From assembly GCA_016936015.1 (NCBI GenBank), contig JAFGPV010000001.1, positions 1 through 33,790 of the forward strand: a stretch of 33,790 nt of DNA, written 5' to 3'. The notes below the pieces were generated by a model. It worked only from the letters and a program-made list of their open reading frames with translations. It had not been told where the DNA came from and made no database searches. Shown in pieces: positions 23,601 through 30,309 of the stretch (positions within the stretch are counted from its first letter, which is position 1; each line of letters opens with the position of its first letter). The stretch is from Pirellulales bacterium (GTDB taxonomy: Bacteria > Planctomycetota > Planctomycetia > Pirellulales > Thermoguttaceae). Position numbers and translations under genes: made by a program.

Positions 23601-23973
23601 CGGTGCTTCCCGCAATGTAGCCGCTGCCGGAGAAGTCGTAGGTCATGTAACCGTCCACGGTCACCGAGTCGGGAGTTAATTCGCCCACCAAGTTCACGTA
23701 ACCATAGCCGGTCATGTCGTTAAAAGTGACGATGTCGCCGTTGGAGTAATACGTATCCGGCAGGCTATCGCCCGTGCTGTCCCAGACGACAATGGAAGTG
23801 TTTGCTTCCCACGTGGCATCCGGATTATATGACGGATCGTAGCCCAGCCAGGTCAGGCTGGCGGCCGAGGCGTCCTCGGAGAAGAAGCTCCCTTGGGGAC
23901 CATACGGCGACAAGACCAGGAACAACGAAAGACCGAGAACAGCGCACTTGCGGAAAAATCGCAAAAAATCCAT
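17683..23973 (-). CDS. Giant PATR-repeat surface protein with PEP-CTERM tail
   Basis: The 2096-residue protein has a signal peptide (LGLSLFLVLSPYG region), a long series of PATR (autotransporter-associated beta-strand) repeats such as GDGTLTVSTANTFSGAVSV and TKTGDGRLVLGGANTYEG, and the C-terminal PEP-CTERM sorting signal VPEPSVWILFAAAGAL followed by a basic end. Repeats of this kind fold as a right-handed beta-helix. Three larger modules seem to begin with a TW..D....W segment (LTWLGYDPSYNPD, LTWKGNVSSDWDV, LTWAGDDGVNPNLWDV). No C-terminal autotransporter barrel is seen, so exosortase sorting is the likely route. The start at 23973 has GGAGG 6 bases away. A longer frame of 57 more residues has no support. 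Its ligand is unknown. Confidence 0.93.
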   Translation of the reverse strand: MDFLRFFRKCAVLGLSLFLVLSPYGPQGSFFSEDASAASLTWLGYDPSYNPDATWEANTSIVVWDSTGDSLPDTYYSNGDIVTFNDMTGYGYVNLVGELTPDSVTVDGYMTYDFSGSGYIAGSTGISKSGDGTLTVSTANTFSGAVSVTGGTFTVGHATALGNATGATAVNGGALDLGGFDIGEEDVSIQGTGIYDTGAIVNSSGTKATLKHLTLTGDTTIGGFGDWRVYSPLASFNATFDAGGHTLTKVGANRIDVENAIISNIGDIDIREGTLDFGNVSFGDSGKTITVRAGAMLRTYMDSSGSDLTVSSNIVSEGGTLYQKGTHNHIFTGDIQLNGDTTINVDTSSPSGTNNCVLAGPVSGSYGIIKAATWRWLILTNNNNTYYGDNTIPKGSFQIGLGGAGSTGKPGTGNFNLTTADAVLRFNSDQVYTVTGDIAGTEGLVEYGSSTTGDLPNAEVTLNGDKSYTFNTTIYGGIVKLNSALGLGTTDGSTSIQGGSDYQGALKLSGNINVAENLTLTGRQDDAASAPHVINGSGGNTLSGSISLNMGGNQYNLQSDDGLLTVASALANSNSSDRYLNLQGAGNGAIDGNITRTAGTFHVVKKGAGVWTLNGSGNDYNGTTTVTGGTLKLGPSATIAASPTIDVHNGAFFDVASVSGGFALAGTQTLMGNGTIVGNVTTSGGSVVVPGESVGQLTFNGDLTLAGGETLQFELSNDPGGANDQILVTGTGNLYCNTGVTTIDVTMIDGSLSTGTYSLIDCAGTAYGSAGNFSLAGAVSGTTRQDFDIITTATPGKVELQVSGDPWHLTWKGNVSSDWDVVGDANWDSTGGTTEYYELDHVTFDNSGSNASPINIEADVTPSSITVTNSSGHDYTFEGAGILGFTGLTKNGDAALTIKNDGNAFTGNIALNGGTLAFQQSTDAQYDNAISGAGTLKQEGPNTLSLGGDHSGFTGPVSVTGGVLKLGSESTLGTADSGTSVNGGTLDLNGKNIGAEAVTIQGTGAGTGAMVNSSGTGSMKYLTLAGAATVGGSSSWNVAGADANDLGVFDMGGHTLTKVGTNQVGLGFVNLQNLGDIDITEGTVNFSTDMNYGDGVHTITVRSGATLRNYNSDVNSPVISEGGMFWLKAGNQKYTDTVDLYGAADTTIKVEGSSLTLSGPVSGTQGIVKTYSGTLYLTSNGNTYGGTTTISNGTLSFGKAGNLTGKPGTGGFALAGGAYLVFRTNESFEISSTITGGDSTTNVEYGHEYEPLPDSVITLSGNNTYLGATHIYNGTVVVKSDGALGDSSDPATGWTWIRGYDNGQYGGALQLDGSGGNLNIAQSLSRVCGSGRPGAARYDDSGAIRNVAGNNTISGNVNVTGGGGSPVIKVAAGSLTLAGYNNTIRTDAPAGVRGFVLGGEAGTGGGFITGVLADADSNHVMSLTKIDSGSWTIANAQTYTGPTNIYAGSLALNEYGSIYSSRAIVLQTSSATLDLSPRIDQTFYVGGSQGVFGVGMINGNVNTSAGTVMISPSGPAVLDYAAAGKETVNLTGGTMHIGGNLDFSYVGDTLQFKLADDAASLHNDKIAVNGNLAGNAGVVKIVPNTTLDTTGTYTLLTYNGTGTGYFPGTATHDTRYSMTLANTAGLLTLSVSGSNADLTWAGDDGVNPNLWDVITTDNWSGDPDGRFYQADAVTFGSGPTVREVTLVGDINGDLYPASITVQDTDYTFTGDGRISSGAGIEVKNSGTLTIANTGVNDFNGEVNVNSGGTLIADTEYALGSNAGGTVVDGGTLDVNGQKGQIRTEPISLTGNGAVVNGGGSGTFLTYLTLTGDGTIGGSSDLNVHGPRGGPWEAGYLHGDGNTLTKTGANTVELIDVGDTALGGLNVTDGSMIVSGNTTLGGASATISLSNNASLVFGRLRADSSDWLDLASTGTHVNPLAVAASGGTLKTRFGNATLTGNGVLDGTLNVETDAETTMTLGGALADGTATGSLTKTGDGRLVLGGANTYEGDTTISAGVLELVSGGQIDEDSLITNDGGLEVTGGAHAASVIEGSGVTSVSGSASLTAVSITQGTLSIGGAGGGAAASAAPVPEPSVWILFAAAGALCGLYRWMKKR

Positions 23974-24470
23974 AACACACCTCCGATTAAAAAGATTGGA
24001 CAATTTCGTCAGAGCACGTTTTGAAACGGTTTTTCTCTCTTCGGCGGAAAGCCGGACCGATAAGAGTGGCCTCAGAAACCGATTGGTTTCATGCAGTTGC
24101 CGAAACGGTCGCTTTTCCCATCTCTCGAAGAGAGGAAACTTCAACAAGTCGTTTTAAAACGCACTCCCAGAGAACGGGAACAACAATCACTGGAGAATTC
24201 CCCCCCGTTTCACGCAGTGATCGGAGGAGTTTTTCCTTCGGAAAAATATCAAGTGATCGTTGAACCGTTCCTCAAACGGAATGACTATAGCGCTCTTCTT
24301 GTTCCGTTTAGAAGTTATTTTTATTCGTCTTTTTCAGCTCCCAGGGGAAGGGTTTGGGGGTTGTGTCTGCGGGACGGATACCGCGAGAAAACCGCGCCAT
24401 GGCCACGCCCGCGTGGCCACGGCATTCGATTTTCACCTCTTCTCTATCCGGAATTAACTTGTAATCGTCT
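23974..24470. other. 497-base gap between the two PATR genes
   Basis: No open frame here looks coding. Short stems are present: TTTTTCC/GGAAAAA at 24230-24246 and GGCCACGC/GCGTGGCC at 24401-24418. The second lies 53 bases past the stop of the smaller PATR gene on the minus strand and may end its transcript. The rest should hold the promoter of the giant PATR gene, but I see no convincing hexamers. Confidence 0.5.
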
Positions 24471-26264
24471 TCAACTTGAAACCTTCCGCCGGCGCCGGGT
24501 GCAAGTCCAGAGGGCAAGGCCCACGGCGGAAATCAAGATCCAGGTCCCCGGTTCGGGAACGGGAGTCACCGTCAGGATCAGGTCGTCGCCGGAGACGGAC
24601 AACGTGCCCGTCAAGCCGCCGCCCAAGGAACCGCTGACTGCGGAGCCCAAGCTGCCGGTGACGGAACCCGCGTCGATCAGCGTATAGACGTCACCCTCGG
24701 CAAAGCTCGCAAGCATGGTGAACGTGAAATCGCCGAATTCCTGACCGTCTAAATTCAAGGCGCCGGCGGTTCCGATCATCTGAATCTGGTCGCTGGTTGT
24801 TGGATCGGAGGCGTCGCCCAACTCGAATTCGAGCAGGGCGCCGTCCTGGAGCGTCAAATCTCCGTCCATGAGATAGAGGGTGCCGACGCTCAAGCCGGGC
24901 TCGAGAACGCTGCCGGCCGCGGCCACCAGATCGCCCACGACGGAGCCGATTCCCCGGATCCTTTGACCACTGGCCAGAGTGAAGTAGCCTGCGCTCAGTT
25001 CCGCAACCTCGAACCGCGAATCGGTGCCTGAACTGCCCGATTGCTGCAATTCGATCACGGGCGAGGAAAGGGTCGCATCTCCCCGCATGATCATCGGGCC
25101 TTTCATGATGGTGGTCTTGCCGGTGTAGGTGTTCGTTCCCGTCAGGTAGAGCCAGCGCCAAGAGTCGTCCTTGACGAGACCTTGTGTACCGCTGATATTG
25201 CCCGAAATTGTCAGGGCATCATATTCGGCGCTAGAGCTGGAATTCACATAAATGTGGGTATCGGAATCGCCGAGCAGTTGCAAATCACCGGTAATCTCAG
25301 TAGCTGATCCACCCGACGACTCAATAGTGCCGCCATAGCAGTCGATGTCGCTGGATACAACGGCTGTTGATTCCCCACTGGCCGTATACGTTCGCAGTCT
25401 GGTGCCGGATTGGACGGAGATGGTTTTCGACGGATCGCCGAAGCTGATGCTCGAAAGATTCAGCGTCCCTCCCGTGATATTGACGTTCCCCACATTTTGA
25501 ACGTCCACATATTGAAAGTTGAGACGGTTGGATCCCGACTTAACCAGATCATAGCCGCCCAGATTGACTGAGCCTAAGTCGCCAGAGTTGCCTCTGACCG
25601 TGATCTGTCCGGAGGACCCGCCGATGGTCGCGTTCCCGGAAAGTGCCAAGAACTTAAATTTTCCTTCATTCGAACTGGTGTTGACGATCGATCCGTCGCC
25701 GCCGCCCGTCCCCACAATGGTAATCAAGTCGCTGGCGGTTGCTCCTGAACCAATATCCTTTCCATTGATGTCCAACGTCCCGCCGTTGTTGATGTTGGTG
25801 CCGCCGTCGGTGGAACCGAAGCTGGCGGCGCTGTTGGCCAGAAACGTGCCGCTATTGATATTGATCGTGCCGGTGAACGTATTTGGGGTGTTGAAGCGCA
25901 ACGTGCCCGTGCCGTTCATGGTGACGCCGGTAGCGCCCGCGATGGCGGAGGAGCCCTGGAATTTGTAATTCTGCATGCCGCCGACGGTTATGGATGAAGG
26001 CTGCACCTCCGTTACCACATCGATGGTGACCACCGAACTCGTGTCGTCGAACGTGACGGCATCGCCGTCTGAGTAAATGGTGTCGTCACCGGACCAGTTT
26101 TCAGTGGACGTATCCCAATCGTTACTATTGGTGCCGGTCCAGGTAATCGTGTCCGCACCGGCATCGTTGAGTATGAAGCTGGACGCGGGACCGATCGGCA
26201 AGATCAAGAGATAAGCCGCCAGACCGACAAGCGCGCACCGAAAAGAACATCGCAACCAAAACAT
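24471..26264 (-). CDS. PATR-repeat surface protein 2 with PEP-CTERM tail
   Basis: The 597-residue protein has a hydrophobic signal (CALVGLAAYLLILPIG), the opening ITWTGTNSNDWDTSTENWSG, PATR repeats (GTGTLRFNTPNTFTGTINI, YLTGTNTYTGKTTI) and the PEP-CTERM end TPVPEPGTWILISAVGLAL with a basic tail. It is a shorter homologue of the giant protein downstream, with the same first domain and a single module. An excellent AAGGAGGT lies 7 bases before the ATG. It stands between the FecR/LamG gene and the giant gene in one direction, so the set probably forms one surface-protein cluster. The binding partner is unknown. Confidence 0.92.
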   Translation of the reverse strand: MFWLRCSFRCALVGLAAYLLILPIGPASSFILNDAGADTITWTGTNSNDWDTSTENWSGDDTIYSDGDAVTFDDTSSVVTIDVVTEVQPSSITVGGMQNYKFQGSSAIAGATGVTMNGTGTLRFNTPNTFTGTININSGTFLANSAASFGSTDGGTNINNGGTLDINGKDIGSGATASDLITIVGTGGGDGSIVNTSSNEGKFKFLALSGNATIGGSSGQITVRGNSGDLGSVNLGGYDLVKSGSNRLNFQYVDVQNVGNVNITGGTLNLSSISFGDPSKTISVQSGTRLRTYTASGESTAVVSSDIDCYGGTIESSGGSATEITGDLQLLGDSDTHIYVNSSSSAEYDALTISGNISGTQGLVKDDSWRWLYLTGTNTYTGKTTIMKGPMIMRGDATLSSPVIELQQSGSSGTDSRFEVAELSAGYFTLASGQRIRGIGSVVGDLVAAAGSVLEPGLSVGTLYLMDGDLTLQDGALLEFELGDASDPTTSDQIQMIGTAGALNLDGQEFGDFTFTMLASFAEGDVYTLIDAGSVTGSLGSAVSGSLGGGLTGTLSVSGDDLILTVTPVPEPGTWILISAVGLALWTCTRRRRKVSS

Positions 26265-26477
26265 GAGGCACCTCCTTTGAAAATACAGATACTTCTTAAG
26301 CGGATAACGTCTTAAGCCTGCTCTTCTCGCTCCGATGAAGATCTTGCGGCTTTCACCCGCCGGAAAGGCCGCTCAATCTCTTTCCACAACGGTGCCTCCA
26401 TCAAAAATAATCAAGGGGTTTGGGCGGGTTGGTATTCTTGATTGAACTTCGAAAACGTTTATTGATTGAATCCCTTC

Positions 26478-28223
26478 TCATCTGTTCACTTTGCCGGCAG
26501 CCATGCGGTCCGGCCGCCGTTCAGACAAGGTTTTCTCGGGAGGTGACTCCGCTGTCGCATAGGGGTTTCCCTCCCGATAAATCCGGGCAACTTCCTTGGC
26601 CTCGAGCGCGCGGCGGAAAATCACCAACTCGTCGATCCAGCCGTTGAACGTGCGCTTGCGGTCTCGCCGCACGGTGTTGCCGATCAGAACCGGGAAGTTG
26701 TTCTGTCGTAGCGACCCGGGGCTATCGTTGGCATTTTCCAGCTTGCCGTCGATATAGATTTTTCGATGAATCGTCGGCTTGATCTGTTCGCAAACCGCCG
26801 CCACGCAGTGCCACCGGCCGTCGCGCACGTTGGTCTTCGCGTGAAGCGAAAATGATTCGTCAAAATGCCGCTGCCAATTGGTCTGGAAGGCCAGGGAGTC
26901 GTTGGACTTGTTCAGACAGATAAACCAGGAGCTGCCGCTCTTGGCAATCAGCACTTCGCGGGAGGTCTTCATTTCTTTATCCGTCCGAAACCACATCACG
27001 ACAGAAAACGGCTCCAAAAAATCAAAAAGTTGCTCCTGCGGGACCCTCACGAAGTCGCTGGCGGGATACCCGTGGAAATGCAATGCCTGCTTGCCCGAAA
27101 AACGACCGTTGGTCCAGCGCGCCCGGTTGATCAGGCCGTTGAGCGAGTCCCCGGCGGGAGAAACGTTGACCAGTTTCCGATAATCGCTCTTGTCCCGCTC
27201 GAAAGGATAATACAACACCAGCGTGGGATCGCTGGAGAACCGCTTGCGGCAGGCCTGCCACCGCCGGAGCGGACTTAACGCGGCAAAGGACTGCATCTCC
27301 TGAAAAGTTTTTTGATCGGCGGGAATGTTGACAACCTCCGCAATGTCCGCCGTCAACCGCTGGGCTTGCCCCTGTTGGAGCATCCCCATCTGCCATTCTT
27401 TTCCTTTCGCGTCGCGATAATCCAATTTCACGAATCCCCGCAAGACGTGAACTTCGGTCACTCCCGAAGGCTCCACCTTGATGCCGAACTCCGTCCCTAA
27501 ATCGATGACTTTGGAATTGGACGTGGAAACGATGAATCCCTTGGCCTGTTTCGTCTCCGCCCGGGCGAGAATTCTCCCCTCGTACAAATACCCTTCCTGG
27601 TCCGATTTCAACTCAAACCGGCAAGGGCCTTCCAAGAGGATTTGCGCGCCCGTCTCGAGGGTGATCTCCAGTATTCCTGCGGTCAATTCCAAGGACTTTC
27701 CAACGGGAACGTCGTCGCCCAATTGCAGCGGAACGCTTCCTTTCGTCCAAACACAATGCTGCATCCGCGTGATTTGTGCGGCATACTGCGCCGGGGGAGT
27801 GATTCCCGGCGGCTCCGTCGCCGGAGGTGCCGGCAGGAACCAGATCAGTAGCAGGATCAGCATCAGGCCGACGGTGGTGAGCGACACCAGAACCGGGGGA
27901 TTAATCCCCCGCGAAAACGTCGTGGCGCCCCATTCCACGACATTGGATAAAGGTCCGAAGAACGTGATCAACGGTGACGGCGACGTTTTGGGGGACGGTT
28001 CCTGGTCGCCGACCGTCACGCCCCGCTCGAAGCCGCCCCGCGAATGTTGCCATCGAAGTTGCGCATAGAAGAACATGTTTTCCAGATAAATGCGCCGGGC
28101 GTTAACGTCCTCTTCCATCAGGTGCTGAAGCCGGGCGTCTTCCGCCTCGCTCAATTCGCCCTCATTCCACTTGACGAGCAAGGTAAGAAGCTCCGTGTGT
28201 TTGTCATCCGACAAAGACATCAT
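26478..28223 (-). CDS. FecR/LamG membrane protein
   Basis: The 581-residue protein starts with a cytoplasmic helical part (HTELLTLLVKWNEGELSEAEDARL) that resembles anti-sigma or zinc-finger-like N-termini, then one membrane helix (about 111-132, VGLMLILLLIWFLPA). A FecR domain follows with LLEGPCRFEL, VIDLGTEFGIKV and VTEVHVLRGFVKL. The last 250 residues are a LamG/concanavalin-like domain (LYYPFERDK, FSVVMWFRTD, IYIDGKL, GWIDELVIFRRAL). Proteins of this plan accompany gvs1-type sigma factors in Rhodopirellula relatives. The ATG at 28223 overlaps the sigma stop (ATGA), and GAGGAG is just upstream; a second ATG follows directly. The longer frame to 28406 overlaps the sigma gene and is rejected. 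An anti-sigma role is plausible but unproven. Confidence 0.9.
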   Translation of the reverse strand: MMSLSDDKHTELLTLLVKWNEGELSEAEDARLQHLMEEDVNARRIYLENMFFYAQLRWQHSRGGFERGVTVGDQEPSPKTSPSPLITFFGPLSNVVEWGATTFSRGINPPVLVSLTTVGLMLILLLIWFLPAPPATEPPGITPPAQYAAQITRMQHCVWTKGSVPLQLGDDVPVGKSLELTAGILEITLETGAQILLEGPCRFELKSDQEGYLYEGRILARAETKQAKGFIVSTSNSKVIDLGTEFGIKVEPSGVTEVHVLRGFVKLDYRDAKGKEWQMGMLQQGQAQRLTADIAEVVNIPADQKTFQEMQSFAALSPLRRWQACRKRFSSDPTLVLYYPFERDKSDYRKLVNVSPAGDSLNGLINRARWTNGRFSGKQALHFHGYPASDFVRVPQEQLFDFLEPFSVVMWFRTDKEMKTSREVLIAKSGSSWFICLNKSNDSLAFQTNWQRHFDESFSLHAKTNVRDGRWHCVAAVCEQIKPTIHRKIYIDGKLENANDSPGSLRQNNFPVLIGNTVRRDRKRTFNGWIDELVIFRRALEAKEVARIYREGNPYATAESPPEKTLSERRPDRMAAGKVNR

Positions 28224-28747
28224 CCGTTCTCCTCGCTCAAGGTTTTGCTGATGCAGCGATACAAGGTATTGTGGATCCGAGCCAAAGCGCGATAGACGAC
28301 CAACAGCGGATAATTCAAGGCTTCGGCCGTCGATTTGGTGGTGCCCAGCGGCGCGTATCGTAAGTGAAGCATTTTGCGGTCCGCCTGCGGAAGCTTTTGC
28401 ACGCACTTATTTAATGCGTCGATCCGTGCATCCAATTGGTCGGCAATGACGATCGCTTCCTCATCGATACTGTTGAACAGCACATCGGATAGAGCCAAGG
28501 GCGTTTTGTTTCGCAGTTGACGAAACTGCAATGCTTTATAATGGGCGATCCGGCAGGCCCAGGCGCGAAATTCCGTCTCCGGCTGGTACTGATCAAATTT
28601 TTCCCAGCAAACCTTCATGGTCTCCTGCAAGACCTCTTCCGCGTCATCCGGGTGTCGAAGCAAAGAAAGCAAATAGCCGTAGAGCCAGGCTTCGCACTCT
28701 TTATAAAGCCGGGTGAATTCCGTTTTGTCGTGTAAAGGAACGGACAT
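28220..28747 (-). CDS. Sigma-70 family factor, Rhodopirellula/Verrucomicrobium type
   Basis: The 175-residue protein has region 2 (YLLSLLRHPDDAEEVLQETMKVCWEKF, read with its flanking FRAWACRIAHYKALQF) and region 4 (KLPQADRKMLHLRYAPLGTTKSTAEALN followed by VVYRALARIHNTLYRCI). There is no region 1 or 3, so it is a short ECF-like factor. The pattern matches the planctomycete gvs1-type family. It is the first gene of the minus-strand cluster and overlaps the FecR/LamG gene by four bases, so the two are translated together. It could direct transcription of the PATR genes downstream. The start at 28747 has no clear ribosome binding site. Confidence 0.92.
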   Translation of the reverse strand: MSVPLHDKTEFTRLYKECEAWLYGYLLSLLRHPDDAEEVLQETMKVCWEKFDQYQPETEFRAWACRIAHYKALQFRQLRNKTPLALSDVLFNSIDEEAIVIADQLDARIDALNKCVQKLPQADRKMLHLRYAPLGTTKSTAEALNYPLLVVYRALARIHNTLYRCISKTLSEENG

Positions 28748-29341
28748 AAATCAACCACTGCATTCCAAGGCGCTCGCGACAAGGACTCCTCTCTTTCCAG
28801 GCACGTCGTTCATGCGTGGCCTTTTCTCCAATTCCTGAGTACACTCACGTTCCAACTTCCAAGTGGATTTCAATGAAGTTAAAACGCCCGATGCCACTTC
28901 CCACTCCGGTTGAAAGCCTCATTCCTCCCAGGAGGAAGATTCGCCTGAAGCGCAATCAATTCTTCCCCCTTTCTTCATCTCAAAAACGAGGGAATTTTAT
29001 CAGGTGAATTATCTTGAAATTTGATTGGAGAGCCCTATCTTATTGCAGCTTAAGAAGATGCGCTGCTAGAGTTTTTTATCGCCAACCCCCTCTCAATGGT
29101 TGCAAGCGCGTTACAAAATCTGAGCATCGAAGGGTTCCCGTTGCAAAAAAACGTCCCCGGCGATTGGTCAGGATGACCCTGCTGAAAAATCCGGGTCGGG
29201 CTACAAATTCAAGCATTCCGTCAGAACCGGGGAACCACTTGGTACACCATCGTCAAGACGCTCGGCTTATGGTGAAGTATGAGAAAAGTCTGAGAACCGA
29301 GGATCGAGACGCTCTTGTTTCAAAAAAATCGGATCCCTTAT
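28748..29341. other. 594-base gap upstream of the sigma gene
   Basis: No frame here looks like a protein and no tRNA-like fold was seen. A small stem TTCCTCC/GGAGGAA lies at 28922-28937. The end near 28748 must contain the sigma promoter, which I could not define. The side near 29341 is the 3' region of the redoxin-like gene. Base composition is lower in GC than the flanks. Confidence 0.5.
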
Positions 29342-30160
29342 TCATGGTTTGGATTCAAGAACGGCCTGAATCGCCTCCGCCAGATTCTGCCGCGTGATGT
29401 AGGTCAGGTCAATGTCGAACCAGAGGACGTTGCCCGCGGCGTCGAGGAGATAGACGCGGGGCAGTTCCTGGGTGGCCACGGTCTTGAAGAAATCTCCCCG
29501 GGGATCGAGAAGGACGGGGAACTTCACCCCGGCTTTTTCCACTTGCGATTTCACCGTCTCCGCCGGGTCGCTCACGTTGACGCCCGCCACGCGGAGTCCG
29601 TCCTGTTGATAGTGGTCCAGGACGTCCAATTGCAGATCGCGGAGCGCGGCGTCCATGGCCGCCCGGCTGTAATCCGTTTTGCCGTTGGACCAGAGGAACA
29701 CCACCGTCAGGCGTTTTCCGTAAACGTCGGCCAGGTTTTGCGTCTTTCCCGACAGGTCGGTCAATTGGCCCTCGGGAAACGCATCGTTGACGTTGACCAG
29801 GCAAGTGGCGCGGAGTTTTTCGGTCAGGCCGACTTTAGGCATCGTTGCCGGCGGCGGAGGCGGCGGAGAAGGGGGCGGTTCGGTCTTGTGGGGCTTCGTG
29901 ACCGGCGGGGACTTCACGATCGGCGAGGGGTGCGCTTTGGCCACGGGCGGATTCGGTTGGGCCTCGACTTTTCCAATATTATCAGAATTCTCGGGCGGCT
30001 CTGCCTCATCGATGATCGGGAGCTTGGGCGTTGCCCGCCAGCTCGTCGTCTTTTCGTCCGTTTTTTCCCCTGCATCTTGCCGAGATTGACACGCGGGGAG
30101 GATCAGACTGAAAAGGAACAACGTCAAACAGAAACCGGTCGTCACGGGTATCCTTGCCAT
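29342..30160 (-). CDS. Redoxin-fold lipoprotein without the catalytic cysteines
   Basis: The 272-residue protein has a lipoprotein signal ending LILPAC, a low-complexity linker with many prolines (KTEPPPSPPPPPP), and a C-terminal TlpA/AhpC-like domain. The domain shows AFPEGQLTDLSGKTQNLADV, the strand LTVVFLWSNGKTDYSRAAM, GLRVAGVNVSDP, FPVLLDPRGDFFKTVA and the cis-proline element ELPRVYLLDAAGNV. In TlpA the strand is followed by W-C-x-x-C; here it reads WSNGKTDYS, so both redox cysteines are gone. It is therefore unlikely to act as a thiol reductase and may bind a partner. The ATG at 30160 has GGAGGAG 9 bases upstream; a longer frame from 30196 is rejected. Confidence 0.85.
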   Translation of the reverse strand: MARIPVTTGFCLTLFLFSLILPACQSRQDAGEKTDEKTTSWRATPKLPIIDEAEPPENSDNIGKVEAQPNPPVAKAHPSPIVKSPPVTKPHKTEPPPSPPPPPPATMPKVGLTEKLRATCLVNVNDAFPEGQLTDLSGKTQNLADVYGKRLTVVFLWSNGKTDYSRAAMDAALRDLQLDVLDHYQQDGLRVAGVNVSDPAETVKSQVEKAGVKFPVLLDPRGDFFKTVATQELPRVYLLDAAGNVLWFDIDLTYITRQNLAEAIQAVLESKP

Positions 30161-30177
30161 GAGGGCGACTCCTCCAG

Positions 30178-30285
30178 GTAGGTTATGCTTCGGCATAACA
30201 TCGGCAGGTTATGCGTGAGCATAACACTGCGGTTGGATTTTAGCACAGACGATTTCCAATGATGTTATGCTAAAGCATAACCTAC
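30178..30285. repeat. Cluster of three GTTATGC hairpins with an outer inverted repeat
   Basis: Three copies of the stem GTTATGC/GCATAAC occur: 30182-30199 with loop TTCG, 30208-30225 with loop GTGA and 30264-30281 with loop TAAA. The first and third, with flanks, form an inverted repeat of 25 bases (30178-30202 and 30261-30285) with two mismatches, both in the loop. The cluster lies between aspS and the redoxin-like gene; its left end overlaps the ribosome-binding region of the latter. Confidence 0.85.
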
Positions 30286-30309
30286 GTTTGGTCAACTTCA
30301 GAGTGACTA

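Noticed and set aside
24401..24418. GGCCACGC/GCGTGGCC hairpin as a certain rho-independent terminator
   Set aside because: The stem is strong but no T-run follows in the minus-strand direction, so it was only mentioned in the gap entry.
17683..26264. PATR repeats as a CRISPR or tandem DNA array
   Set aside because: The periodicity is at protein level with diverged DNA; there are no identical direct repeats with regular spacers.
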